DNA of 64,000 nucleotides from Oerskovia turbata (lineage in GTDB: Bacteria; Actinomycetota; Actinomycetes; Actinomycetales; Cellulomonadaceae), in NCBI RefSeq assembly GCF_000718325.1, contig NZ_JOFV01000007.1:62001-126000 (forward strand). Direction: 5' to 3'. Within the stretch, counting starts at the first letter, position 1. Each line of letters begins with the position of its first letter. The position numbers and the translations under genes were made by a program. The notes under the pieces are model-generated. The model worked only from the letters and a program-made list of their open reading frames with translations, was not told the origin of the DNA and searched no databases. Positions 39,649 to 49,548 of the stretch are shown one piece after another.

Positions 39649-40208
39649 TGCTGCGGCTCCTTCGAGTCGTCGTTCGGTGCGCTGTCGGCGGCGGGAAGAA
39701 GCTCGCGGACTGCGTTCAGGAGGGTGGCACGGTCCGGGGCGAGCTGGGTCCGGAGTCCAGTATCCAAGCGGGTGGCCGGGGCGTCCCCGACCGCGGGCAC
39801 CGTCCACGTCAGCACGACCAGGCCGTCCTTGCCGACGTACTTGCCCGCCATGCCCGGGGCCAGCGTCACGGCCTCGAGGGCGCTCGCTGCCAGAAACAGG
39901 TCCGGGGCGCCCTGTCGGGTGATGAGGACCCCGCCGCGGTGCACGGTCACTGTCGCGTTCGACCGGAAGCCGAGGCGGTGGGCACCGACGCGGGCGAGCC
40001 AGTCCCCCGCGAGCGTGCTGGACACGTAGACCGCGGTCAGCGGGCCCGCGACGACCTCGCCGAGGTCGCCGTCCGGGACCGCCGGCGGGGCCGGGACGGA
40101 CTGGGCCGTGCGGGTCGTCAGGCGCTTGAGACCCACGAAGACGACGGCGAGCAGGACCAGGCCGACGACGACCCAGATGCCGACCGCGACGGGCAGGGGG
40201 AGATTCAC
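39645..40208 (-). CDS. Conserved actinobacterial membrane protein of the pyr operon
   Basis: The 187-residue protein has one N-terminal transmembrane helix ([20 protein letters not shown], residues ~6-26), a short linker, and a soluble domain of ~115 residues ([55 protein letters not shown]). The domain looks beta-rich and PH-like. An ORF of the same kind sits between pyrC and carA in Streptomyces, so the position is conserved, but the function is unknown. The gene overlaps both neighbours by 4 nt (GTGA), so its dose is tied to the pathway enzymes. Confidence 0.8.
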   Translation of the reverse strand: MNLPLPVAVGIWVVVGLVLLAVVFVGLKRLTTRTAQSVPAPPAVPDGDLGEVVAGPLTAVYVSSTLAGDWLARVGAHRLGFRSNATVTVHRGGVLITRQGAPDLFLAASALEAVTLAPGMAGKYVGKDGLVVLTWTVPAVGDAPATRLDTGLRTQLAPDRATLLNAVRELLPAADSAPNDDSKEPQQ

Positions 40209-41547
40209 GAGCGGACCCCCGCGACCTGCTCGACGGGCGCGCCGTCCAGGACGGTCGCACGACCGCGCAGGAACGTCGCGACGACCCGGCCAGGGAGCTC
40301 GTGGCCGTGGAAGGGCGTGTTGGTGCTGGCCGTGGCCTGCGAACGCCCGTCGACCACGCGGCGGGCCGTCGGGTCCACGAGGACCACGTTGGCGGGCTCG
40401 CCGACCTCGAGGGGGCGTCCCTGCGCCGTCGGGCCCTCGTCGATGCGGCCGATGCGCGCGGGCGCCGCCGACAGGACGCGCGCCACGTCGGCCCAGGTCA
40501 TGCGGCCCGAGTCGACCATGGTCTGCTGCACGACGCTCAGCGCCGTCTCCAGGCCCGTCATCCCGAACGCGGCCGCGGCCCACTCGCAGTCCTTGTCCTC
40601 GCGCGTGTGCGGCGCGTGGTCGGTCGCGACGATGTCGATCGTGCCGTCGGCCAGGCCCTGGCGCACGGCCTCGACGTCCGCCGCGGTGCGCAGCGGCGGG
40701 TTGACCTTGAACGTCGGGTCGTAGTCCCGCGCGAGCTCGTCCGTCAGGACGAGGTGGTGCGGCGTGACCTCCGCCGTGACGTCGATCCCGCGGCCCTTGG
40801 CCCAGCGGATGATCTCGACCGAGCCGGCCGTGGACAGGTGGCACACGTGCAGGCGCGAGCCCACGTGCTCGGCGAGCAGCACGTCGCGCGCGATGATCGC
40901 CTCCTCGGCGACCGCGGGCCAGCCCGCGAGGCCGAGTTCCGCCGAGACGACCCCCTCGTTCATCTGGGCGCCCTCCGTGAGGCGCGGCTCCTGCGCGTGC
41001 TGGGCCACGACGCCGTCGAAGGCCTTGACGTACTCCAGGGCGCGGCGCATGAGGATCGGGTCCCAGACGCACTTGCCGTCGTCGGAGAAGACGCGCACGC
41101 GCGCGGCCGAGTCCGCCATCGCGCCGATCTCGGCGAGCTGGTGGCCCTCGAGGCCGACGCTGACCGCGCCGACCGGGTGGACGTCGACCCAGCCCGCGTC
41201 GCGCCCGATGCGCCAGACCTGCTCGACGACGCCCGCAGTGTCCGCGACCGGGGTCGTGTTGGCCATGGCGTGCACGGCCGTGAAGCCGCCCACGGCCGCG
41301 GCGCGCGTGCCCGAGACGATGGTCTCCGCGTCCTCGCGGCCGGGCTCGCGCAGGTGCGTGTGCAGGTCGACGAGGCCGGGCAGGGCGACCAGGCCGGTCG
41401 CGTCGACGGCCGTCTCGTCGTCCGCGACGGGGCTGTGCGCCGCGCGGACCTCGGTGATGACGCCGCCGGCGAGGACGAGGTCCACCGGGTCGGCGCCCAG
41501 CGGGGCCGCGCCCTGCAGGACGTAGGTGGGGTTCGTGGTCTGCTCGC

Positions 41548-41551
<4 letters not shown>
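40205..41551 (-). CDS. pyrC: Dihydroorotase
   Basis: This 448-residue amidohydrolase catalyses cyclisation of carbamoyl aspartate to dihydroorotate. It has [20 protein letters not shown] (zinc-binding HxH, residues ~60), the carbamylated-Lys region, [16 protein letters not shown], and [20 protein letters not shown] with the catalytic Asp. It is a class I type, as expected in actinobacteria. The ATG at 41551 overlaps the pyrB stop (ATGA). Confidence 0.96.
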
Positions 41552-43256
<1,705 letters not shown>

Positions 43257-43361
43257 TTAAAGGAAATCTGACGCCTTCACCCTACCCCTCGCCCGGACCT
43301 GGCCCGGGGGCTTCTCACAGGCTGGGCGGGCGTCGTTGGTCACAGTCCGCGCAGACGCGGA

Positions 43362-43392
43362 CGCCGGCCCCGCCACGAGGGCGGGACCGGCG
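43362..43392 (-). terminator. Terminator downstream of nusB
   Basis: A 13-bp stem with one mismatch (CGCCGG, then CCCGCC, against GGCGGG, then CCGGCG) and loop ACGAG lies 30 nt past the nusB stop codon. It separates efp-nusB from the pyr operon. Confidence 0.75.
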
Positions 43393-43421
43393 CACGACGG
43401 CACGCGTCACGACGACGGCGC

Positions 43422-43838
43422 TCAGGCCAGGATCGTCGGCTTCATCTCCTCGATGCGGGCCAGCAGACCGTTGACGAAGCTCGGCGAGTCGTCCGTCGAC
43501 AGCTCGCGGGCCAGGTCGACGGCCTCGTCGATCGCGACGGCGTCGGGGACGTCGTCGTTGTAGAGGATCTCCCAGCTGCCGATGCGCAGGAGCGCACGGT
43601 CGACCGCGGGCATGCGGTCGAGCGTCCACCCGTGCGAGTAGGTCTCGAGCAGCTCGTCGATCCGCTCGCGGTGCGTCAGGACGCCCTCGACGAGGTCCAC
43701 GCTGTACTGCGGCAGGGGCGTCTGGGTGCCCGAGTCGACGACCCGGTCGGCGAGGAGGGTCTGCGGGTCCAGCTGGCGCTGCTCGGCCTCGAAGAGGACG
43801 TCGAGGGCGCGCTTGCGTGCCTTGGTTCGTGCACCCAC
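43422..43838 (-). CDS. nusB: Transcription antitermination factor NusB
   Basis: This 138-residue all-helical protein binds boxA RNA with NusE (S10) to promote rRNA antitermination. It has ARKRALDVLFEAEQRQLDPQ, WTLDRMPAVDRALLRIGSWE and VPDAVAIDEAVDLARELSTD, which cover the family core. The GTG start lies 1 nt after the efp stop codon, so the genes are co-transcribed. Confidence 0.96.
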   Translation of the reverse strand: MGARTKARKRALDVLFEAEQRQLDPQTLLADRVVDSGTQTPLPQYSVDLVEGVLTHRERIDELLETYSHGWTLDRMPAVDRALLRIGSWEILYNDDVPDAVAIDEAVDLARELSTDDSPSFVNGLLARIEEMKPTILA

Positions 43839-43839
43839 G

Positions 43840-44403
43840 TCAGTCGTTCACGCGCCCCAGGTAGGAGCCGTCGCGGGTGTCGACCTTGACCTTGGTGCCC
43901 TGCTCGAGGAAGAGCGGGACCTGGATCTGGGCGCCGGTCTCGAGGGTCGCGGGCTTGGTGCCACCGGTCGAGCGGTCGCCCTGCAGGCCCGGCTCGGTGT
44001 AAGTGATCTCGAGGACGACCGACGGGGGCAGCTCGATGTAGAGGGGGACACCCTCGTTGGTCGCGACGAGCGCGCTCTGGCTCTCGAGCATGTAGTCGGC
44101 GGCGTCGCCCACGGTCGCGGCCGGGACGGTGATCTGGTCGTACGTCGAGGTGTCCATGAAGACGAAGTCGTCGCCGTCCTTGTACAGGTACTGCATGTCA
44201 CGCTTGTCGACGTTCGCGGTCTCGATCTTGAGGCCGGCGTTGAAGGTCTTGTCGACGGTCTTGCCGGACAGGACGTTCTTCATCTTGGTGCGAACGAAGG
44301 CGCCACCCTTGCCGGGCTTGACGTGCTGGAACTCGATGATGGTCCACAGCTGGCCGTCGAGCTTGAGCACGGTGCCGTTCTTGATGTCGTTGGTCGTCGC
44401 CAC
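43840..44403 (-). CDS. efp: Elongation factor P
   Basis: This 187-residue factor relieves ribosome stalling at polyproline stretches. It has the domain I loop [18 protein letters not shown], with the Lys at the tip (near 32), [20 protein letters not shown], and two OB-fold domains. The GTG at 44403 has AGGAAGA about 6 nt upstream. Starts further upstream are rejected because they add a non-homologous Arg-rich segment. A TAGACT box lies 190 nt upstream, so the leader is long. Confidence 0.96.
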   Translation of the reverse strand: MATTNDIKNGTVLKLDGQLWTIIEFQHVKPGKGGAFVRTKMKNVLSGKTVDKTFNAGLKIETANVDKRDMQYLYKDGDDFVFMDTSTYDQITVPAATVGDAADYMLESQSALVATNEGVPLYIELPPSVVLEITYTEPGLQGDRSTGGTKPATLETGAQIQVPLFLEQGTKVKVDTRDGSYLGRVND

Positions 44404-44598
44404 GTTCGGTCTTCCTGTCGCGTTGTCATGGTGCTGCCGTCGGGGTGCCTCGCCGCGTGATCCGCGTGCGAGCCACTGATGCGCACACGTTCGGGTGCGC
44501 GCCCTGGCGGTAGCGGGCCTTCCCTGGCGGGCTCCCCGGGGCTTCGCTGGACGCACGTCGGTGCTGCGAGTTCTCAGGGGCCGCGAAAGGCCCGGTCC

Positions 44599-44604
44599 AG
44601 TCTA
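44599..44604 (-). promoter_or_regulatory. -10 element (GTAGACTGG context) of efp, overlapping upstream stop codon
   Basis: Minus-strand TAGACT begins with the TAG stop codon of the upstream membrane-protein gene (44602-44604). The next three bases complete the hexamer. efp starts 195 nt further on. Confidence 0.45.
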
Positions 44605-45189
44605 CCGGAGGAGTCCCAGGATCGCTGCGCCCAGCAGTCCGGCCGCCGCGGCCCAGATCGTCGAGGCGAACGTGCCGATCAGGAAGCGCTCGGCGCCGAC
44701 CGGGTGCTCGCGCAGCTCGGGGTAGCGTCCGAGGCCCTTGATGGCGACGACGACAGCGATCCCGGCCGGGTACCCGGCGAGCAGGCAGCCCGTGATCGCG
44801 AGGCGTTCGAGGATCCCGATCCAGGTCCCGCCCCGCAGCGTCTGGACGGCTTCGGCGCCCACGGGCCCGCCAGGGTCCGACGGCGTCGCACCGGTCGCCG
44901 GGTCGGGCGCGGCAGGCACAGGGGCCGGGACGGGCGGCCCTGCCGGAGGTGGCGGTGGCACGGGAGCGCTCGTCGCCGCGCCCGCGCCTGGGCCCGCGGC
45001 CGGGACGACGCGGCCGGGAGGCGGGGGGACGGGCCCGGGGTCGCGGACAAGCGGCACCTCCCCCTCCGCCTCGGACCGGCGGGCAGCGGCGCGCAGGACC
45101 CACGGCGTCACGAGCATGCCGCCCAGCACGCTCAGCACGAGCGTCGCCAGCACGACCCCTGCGACGGCCAACCCTGTGGTGAAGCTCAT
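44602..45189 (-). CDS. Membrane protein partner of SatD-like regulator
   Basis: The 195-residue protein has an N-terminal transmembrane helix (GLAVAGVVLATLVLSVLGGM), then a ~70-residue Pro/Ala/Gly-rich linker. A conserved C-terminal part of ~80 residues follows (GGTWIGILERLAITGCLLAG, IAVVVAIKGLGRYPELREHP, GAERFLIGTFASTIWAAAAG) with two more hydrophobic helices. That part resembles the C-terminal half of DUF3307-type proteins that accompany SatD in other phyla. This comparison is from memory. Function is unknown. The ATG overlaps the satD-like stop codon (ATGA). Confidence 0.7.
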   Translation of the reverse strand: MSFTTGLAVAGVVLATLVLSVLGGMLVTPWVLRAAARRSEAEGEVPLVRDPGPVPPPPGRVVPAAGPGAGAATSAPVPPPPPAGPPVPAPVPAAPDPATGATPSDPGGPVGAEAVQTLRGGTWIGILERLAITGCLLAGYPAGIAVVVAIKGLGRYPELREHPVGAERFLIGTFASTIWAAAAGLLGAAILGLLR

Positions 45190-45800
45190 GCGTCTGCCTC
45201 CTGGAGGAGCCTCGTCACGACCGGCCGGACGGCCGCTTCCTCGGACCACAGGCTCGCGCGCAGCCGCTGGCTCACGGCCTGCTCGCTGACCCCGAGGTCT
45301 CGGGCCACATCCTTCTGGGTGCCACCCACGCGCGCCAGCGCGTCCACGACCTCCCACCCCGCCGGGGTGCGGCGGGAGCCCACGGCGAGCAGGAGCCGCA
45401 GGAGGGCCTCGACCTCTCCCGCCGCTGCCGGGTCCGACCCCTCGACCGCGAGCGGGACGGGGGCGCCGCGGGTCTTGGCCCGCTCGACCGCGGCCCGGGC
45501 GTGCACGAACGCCGACCCGGACGCCTCGCGCGAGGCCGCGGGCAGTCGCCCGTCCGGGCCGGGCAGCACGTCGCCGAGGCCGAGGCCCGTGCTCCATCCT
45601 CCCCACCTGCCCAGGGCGAGGACGATCTCCACGACGAGCGCGGCGTCGTCGAGCACGGCCTGGACCTCGTCGCCGACGGTGCGGTCGAAGCCGATGACAA
45701 CCCCGTCGCGCGCCTCGAAGGGCGCGAGGGCCGCCAGGAGCTCCGGCACGAGGTCCCCTCGGCGGGTGCTGGCCCTCTGGTCCACGGTCAGGACGAACAT
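45186..45800 (-). CDS. SatD-family protein with C-terminal helix-turn-helix
   Basis: The 204-residue protein has an N-terminal domain (residues 1 to ~115, MFVLTVDQRASTRRGDLVPE, DGVVIGFDRTVGDEVQAVLD, WSTGLGLGDV) resembling the SatD family, whose fold may be cyclase-like. A C-terminal helix-turn-helix (GGTQKDVARDLGVSEQAVSQ, ~160-180) suggests DNA binding. The streptococcal sat locus is linked to acid tolerance. The role here is unknown. TACCGT lies exactly 6 nt before the ATG with TTGATC 17 bp upstream, so the gene is probably leaderless. The -35 lies in a palindrome that repeats upstream, so autoregulation is likely. Confidence 0.7.
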   Translation of the reverse strand: MFVLTVDQRASTRRGDLVPELLAALAPFEARDGVVIGFDRTVGDEVQAVLDDAALVVEIVLALGRWGGWSTGLGLGDVLPGPDGRLPAASREASGSAFVHARAAVERAKTRGAPVPLAVEGSDPAAAGEVEALLRLLLAVGSRRTPAGWEVVDALARVGGTQKDVARDLGVSEQAVSQRLRASLWSEEAAVRPVVTRLLQEADA

Positions 45801-45806
45801 CCCTCC

Positions 45807-45878
45807 ACGGTAGACCCTTGACACTCCTTGATCAAGTCTCCAGCGTTGATAGGCAGGAATCAAGGCTGGAGACTTGAT
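45807..45878 (-). promoter_or_regulatory. Promoter and candidate operator array of the satD-like operon
   Basis: On the minus strand, TTGATC (45830-45835), 17 bp and TACCGT (45807-45812) lead into the ATG after 6 nt. CTTGATCAAG (45827-45836) is a perfect palindrome over the -35. ATCAAG/CTTGAT-type half sites occur at plus positions 45817, 45831, 45845, 45859 and 45873, each 14 bp apart and alternating in orientation. ATCAAGTCTCCAGC (45831-45844) is repeated inverted at 45865-45878. The hairpin could also terminate aroQ. Confidence 0.6.
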
Positions 45879-45888
45879 GAGCGGATGT

Positions 45889-46335
45889 CTAGGGCGCGAG
45901 CCTCGACGCGATCGCGAGCACCGCCAGGCGGTACGAGTCGAACCCGAACCCGGCCACCGTCCCCGTCGCGACCCCACCGATGACCGAGTTGTGGCGGAAC
46001 TCCTCGCGCGCAGCCGGGTTGCTCAGGTGCACCTCGACCAGCAGCAGACCCGCCTTGGTCACCTGCGCCGCCGCGTCGCGCAGCGCGTACGAATAGTGCG
46101 TGAACGCCGCCGGGTTGAGCACCACGTGCGCACCGTCGTCGACCGCGCCGTGCAACCACCCCACCAGCTCCGACTCGTCGTCCGTCTGACGCACCTGCAC
46201 CTCGAGGCCGTTCTCCACCCCCCACCGCTCCCCCGCCGCGACCAGGTCGGCGTACGACGCCGCGCCGTAGACGTCGGGCTCACGGACGCCCAGGCGACCG
46301 AGGTTGGGACCGTTGAGGATCAGGACACGAGTCAT
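45889..46335 (-). CDS. aroQ: 3-dehydroquinate dehydratase, type II
   Basis: This 148-residue dodecameric enzyme catalyses step 3 of the shikimate pathway. It has VLILNGPNLGRLGVREPDVY with the catalytic Tyr, NPAAFTHYSYALRDA, EVHLSNPAAREEFRHNSVIG and the C-terminal GFGFDSYRLAVLAI. TAGGCT lies 7 nt upstream of the ATG, so transcription may be leaderless. It is separated from aroB-aroK-aroC by four other genes. Confidence 0.96.
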   Translation of the reverse strand: MTRVLILNGPNLGRLGVREPDVYGAASYADLVAAGERWGVENGLEVQVRQTDDESELVGWLHGAVDDGAHVVLNPAAFTHYSYALRDAAAQVTKAGLLLVEVHLSNPAAREEFRHNSVIGGVATGTVAGFGFDSYRLAVLAIASRLAP

Positions 46336-46342
46336 GCGGCAG

Positions 46343-46348
46343 AGCCTA
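46343..46348 (-). promoter_or_regulatory. -10 element of aroQ
   Basis: TAGGCT on the minus strand, 7 nt before the ATG. Confidence 0.4.
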
Positions 46349-46394
46349 GCGGGGAGGGCGCGGCCGTGGCCGTGACCGTCCATGCCCGGCCGGC

Positions 46395-46712
46395 TCACGA
46401 ACGGGCCAGGAACGTCCAGCGAACGTCGCGATGGCGCCAGATCTCGCGCCGAGCCAGCACCTCCACGGACAGCTCGACCCGGGGACGGGGGCCGAGCAGC
46501 ATCTCGAGCTCGTCGACGATCTCCTCGAGATCTTCCTGAGCCTTCACGGTCCGTCGCTTGAGCACGCCGAGGAGCGTGAGGTCGTACCCGTCGACCCGGA
46601 CGCCCAGTGCGACCGCGTTGCGAGGAACCAGCCCGAGCGACGCCTGCGCCACCTGCGCGACGACGTAGTTCTCCCAGACTGGGGCTCGGCCCGGGTCCTC
46701 GGGCGTCGGCAT
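46395..46712 (-). CDS. Hypothetical protein
   Basis: I do not recognise this 105-residue soluble protein. The sequence WENYVVAQVAQASLGLVPRN, GVRVDGYDLTLLGVLKRRTV and EDLEEIVDELEMLLGPRPRV suggests an alpha/beta fold with a central helix, and no membrane segment is seen. The start is uncertain. A GTG at 46760 with AAAGGG 10 nt upstream would add 16 residues. It lies between aroQ and the divergent MFS transporter gene. It is kept as a gene because codon third positions are G/C-biased in this frame throughout. Confidence 0.6.
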   Translation of the reverse strand: MPTPEDPGRAPVWENYVVAQVAQASLGLVPRNAVALGVRVDGYDLTLLGVLKRRTVKAQEDLEEIVDELEMLLGPRPRVELSVEVLARREIWRHRDVRWTFLARS

Positions 46713-46876
46713 GGCCAGGGCACGTCCGCCGGGGCCGTCGCCCTCCGCTCGATCTCCCACGAACGCCACCCTTTCTGCACGGGGCACCGGCCGCCGCAGC
46801 GCGGCCGGGCAAGGTGCCCCGACCGTACAGCAGGCCCCGTCCCCTGAGCGTTCACCGTCGCGCCCGCCGCACGGTC

Positions 46877-46882
46877 TACGAT
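46877..46882 (+). promoter_or_regulatory. -10 element of MFS operon (leaderless type)
   Basis: TACGAT ends 6 nt before the GTG start at 46889. TTCACC lies 20 bp upstream, which is too far for a standard -35. Confidence 0.45.
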
Positions 46883-46888
46883 GCGCGC

Positions 46889-48352
46889 GTGCCAGATCAC
46901 ACGAACGTGACTCCCGCCACATCCGACGGCGACGCCCCCAGCGCCCCCGACACGCGCGGCGGGTCCCCCACGACACCGCCAGCCGTCGGACGGCGCCAAG
47001 TCCTCGCCTGGTCCCTGTGGGACTGGGGGTCGGCCGCGTTCAACGCCGTCGTCACGACCTTCGTCTTCACGCGCTGGATCACGAGCGACGCGTTCGTCGA
47101 GGCGGGCGCGGCCGACCCCCAGGCCGTCATGGCGGACCACACCGCGTGGCTCGGCTGGGGGCTCACCATCGCCGGAGCCCTCATCGCCCTGCTCGCGCCC
47201 GCGCTCGGGGCGCTCGCGGACGCCTCGGGCCGGCGCAAGGTCTGGCTCGGGGTCAACACCGCGGCGACGGTCGCGGCGATGGTCGCGATGTTCTTCGTGC
47301 AGCCGACCCCCGGGTCCCTGTCCGACGCCGTGATCCTGGGCGTCGTGCTGCTCTCGGCGGGCAACGTCTTCTTCGAGCTGGCCTCGGTCGCGTACAACGC
47401 GCTGCTGCTCGACATCTCCACGCCGCGCACGATCGGGCGCATCAGCGGCATCGGGTGGGGCGCCGGGTACGTCGGCGGGATCGTGCTGCTGCTCGTGCTG
47501 TTCGTCGGCTTCATCAACCCCGAGGTCGGCTGGTTCGGGATCACGGGCGCCGACGGCATGGACATCCGCGTCAGCGTCCTGCTGTCCGCCGTGTGGTTCG
47601 CGGTGTTCGCGATCCCCGTGCTCCTCGCGGTCCCCGAGTCGCCGCGCCGCGGAGGTGCGGCCCCGATCGGTGTCGTGGGCGCGTACCGCAAGCTCGGCCG
47701 AGACCTCGTCCACCTGTGGCGCACGCGCCGCTCGACCCTCGGATACCTCGTCGCGAGCGCCGTCTACCGCGACGGCCTGGCGGGCGTCTTCACGTTCGGT
47801 GCCGTGATCGCGTCGGGCACGTTCGGCTTCAGCGCGAGCGAGGTCATCGTGTTCGCGATCGCGGCGAACGTCGTCGCGGGCCTGTCCACGATCGCGGCCG
47901 GGTGGCTCGACGACCGGATCGGCCCGCGCCGGGTGATCCTCGGCTCGCTCATGGGCCTCGTGATCTCCGGCACCGCGGTCTTCGTCCTGCACGACGGCGG
48001 CGCGAGCGTCTTCTGGCTGTGGGGCCTGCTGCTGTGCGCGTTCGTGGGGCCGGCGCAGTCCGCGAGCCGCGGGCTCCTCGGACGGATCAGCGACGAGGGC
48101 CGCGAGGCCGAGGCGTTCGGCCTGTACGCGACCACGGGGCGCGCGGCGAGCTTCCTGGCCCCCATGGCCTTCGCGACGATGGTCGCCGTGTCCGGTCAGC
48201 AGTACTGGGGCATCCTGGGGATCGTCGCCGTGATCCTCGTGGGCCTCGTGCTCATGCTCTTCGTGCGCTTCCCCGCCGGGGACGGTGTGGACGGCGGCAA
48301 GGACCTCGCGGTGGTACCCGCGGGGGTGGCAGGGTCGAGCACGGAGGTCTGA
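46889..48352 (+). CDS. MFS transporter, UMF1/Atg22-like
   Basis: This 487-residue membrane protein has 11-12 predicted helices. The start LAWSLWDWGSAAFNAVVTTF is the signature of the UMF1 (Atg22-like) transporter family, which has bacterial members of uncertain substrate. ADASGRRKVWLG is the conserved loop 2-3 motif, and DDRIGPRRVI is its counterpart in the second half. A 28-residue polar N-terminus precedes helix 1. The GTG start is 6 nt past a TACGAT box. The hydrolase and glycerophosphodiesterase genes follow with a 2-nt gap and a 4-nt overlap, which implies one operon. Confidence 0.88.
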   Translation: MPDHTNVTPATSDGDAPSAPDTRGGSPTTPPAVGRRQVLAWSLWDWGSAAFNAVVTTFVFTRWITSDAFVEAGAADPQAVMADHTAWLGWGLTIAGALIALLAPALGALADASGRRKVWLGVNTAATVAAMVAMFFVQPTPGSLSDAVILGVVLLSAGNVFFELASVAYNALLLDISTPRTIGRISGIGWGAGYVGGIVLLLVLFVGFINPEVGWFGITGADGMDIRVSVLLSAVWFAVFAIPVLLAVPESPRRGGAAPIGVVGAYRKLGRDLVHLWRTRRSTLGYLVASAVYRDGLAGVFTFGAVIASGTFGFSASEVIVFAIAANVVAGLSTIAAGWLDDRIGPRRVILGSLMGLVISGTAVFVLHDGGASVFWLWGLLLCAFVGPAQSASRGLLGRISDEGREAEAFGLYATTGRAASFLAPMAFATMVAVSGQQYWGILGIVAVILVGLVLMLFVRFPAGDGVDGGKDLAVVPAGVAGSSTEV

Positions 48353-48354
48353 GG

Positions 48355-49548
48355 ATGGTGGAGCCGGTCATGACAGGTACGGCAGGCATGACCGGCACGG
48401 TGCTGCCCTGGGAGCCCGACCGGCTGCTCGCCGGGTTCGAGGCCGCGACCCTGCCCACCGGCGGACCCCCGCCCGCTGGACGGAACGGCCTTCTCTCGCT
48501 CGTCCCTCCCCTGCCCCGACGGGCCGCGAGCGCCGTCACGGACCGTGACGCGGACCCCGGGGTCGCGACGGCCCCTGAGCTCGTGCCGGCGCCCGTCGCG
48601 ACGCTCGTGCGGCGGACGCCGGGCACGGGCACAGGCGCCGCCTCAGGCGCGGTGGCCGTCGAGGACGGCGTCCTGCGCGGGGTCTTCCTGCACGTGCACG
48701 GGTACAACGACTACTTCTTCCAGGAGCACCTGGCGCGGGCGGTCGAGGATGCGGGCTACGTGTTCTTCGCGGTGGACCTGCGCGCGGCGGGTCGGTCGTG
48801 GCGCCCGGGGCAGGTGCCGCACTTCGTGGAGGACCTGCGGGAGCCCGCGACGGACCTGTCGGTGGCGGTCGCTGCCGTCCGGGGGCTGCACCCAGGTCTG
48901 CCGGTGGTGGTGCACGCGCACTCGACGAGCGGCCTCGTGGCGTCGTTGTGGGCGCACGCCCACCGCCGCCGGCGGCTGGTCGAGGCGCTGGTGCTGGACT
49001 CGCCGTTCCTCGACCTCAACTCGAGCTGGCTGAACCGGACGATCGCCACCCGGGTGCTCGACGCCGTCGGGCCGTGGTCTCCGCACGCGGTGCTGAGCGC
49101 TGCGCCGTCGGCGTACGCGGCGCACCTGCTGGCCGCGAACGGGGGCCGGTGGGAGTTCGACCCGACGCTCAAGCGTCCCGAGGGTCTGCCGGTGCGCGCG
49201 GGGTGGTTGCGTGCGGTGCGGCAGGGGCAGGCGCGCCTCGCCCGTGGGCTCGACGTCGCGTGCCCGGTGCTGGTCGCACGCTCGGCGGCCTCGGGGCCCG
49301 ACGACCTGGACAACCCGCTGCTCGACGCGCAGGACACGGTCCTGGACGTCGCCCAGATCGAGCGGCTCGCGCCGCGCATCGGTGCCGACGTGCGCGTCCG
49401 GGCGATCCAGGGCGGGGTGCACGACCTCACGCTGTCGGCGGACGGCCCGCGGCGTGCCTACCTGGACGCGGTGCTGGGCTGGTTGGGCGACCGGGTCGGG
49501 CAGGGCGACGGCCAGAGCGACGGGCACGCTGCGGGCGCCGCCCGGTGA
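48355..49548 (+). CDS. Alpha/beta hydrolase (serine aminopeptidase/lysophospholipase-like)
   Basis: The 397-residue protein has a ~100-residue Pro/Ala-rich N-terminus. The alpha/beta fold then begins FLHVHGYNDYFFQEHLARAV, with the oxyanion region HGYNDY. The nucleophile elbow is VVHAHSTSGLVAS (Ser ~190) and the late catalytic His is in GGVHDLTLSADG (~360). It resembles monoacylglycerol lipase/lysophospholipase proteins. GGAGG lies 7 nt upstream of the ATG. It is operonic with the MFS transporter and glycerophosphodiesterase, which suggests lipid or glycerophosphodiester turnover. The substrate is inferred only. Confidence 0.85.
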   Translation: MVEPVMTGTAGMTGTVLPWEPDRLLAGFEAATLPTGGPPPAGRNGLLSLVPPLPRRAASAVTDRDADPGVATAPELVPAPVATLVRRTPGTGTGAASGAVAVEDGVLRGVFLHVHGYNDYFFQEHLARAVEDAGYVFFAVDLRAAGRSWRPGQVPHFVEDLREPATDLSVAVAAVRGLHPGLPVVVHAHSTSGLVASLWAHAHRRRRLVEALVLDSPFLDLNSSWLNRTIATRVLDAVGPWSPHAVLSAAPSAYAAHLLAANGGRWEFDPTLKRPEGLPVRAGWLRAVRQGQARLARGLDVACPVLVARSAASGPDDLDNPLLDAQDTVLDVAQIERLAPRIGADVRVRAIQGGVHDLTLSADGPRRAYLDAVLGWLGDRVGQGDGQSDGHAAGAAR

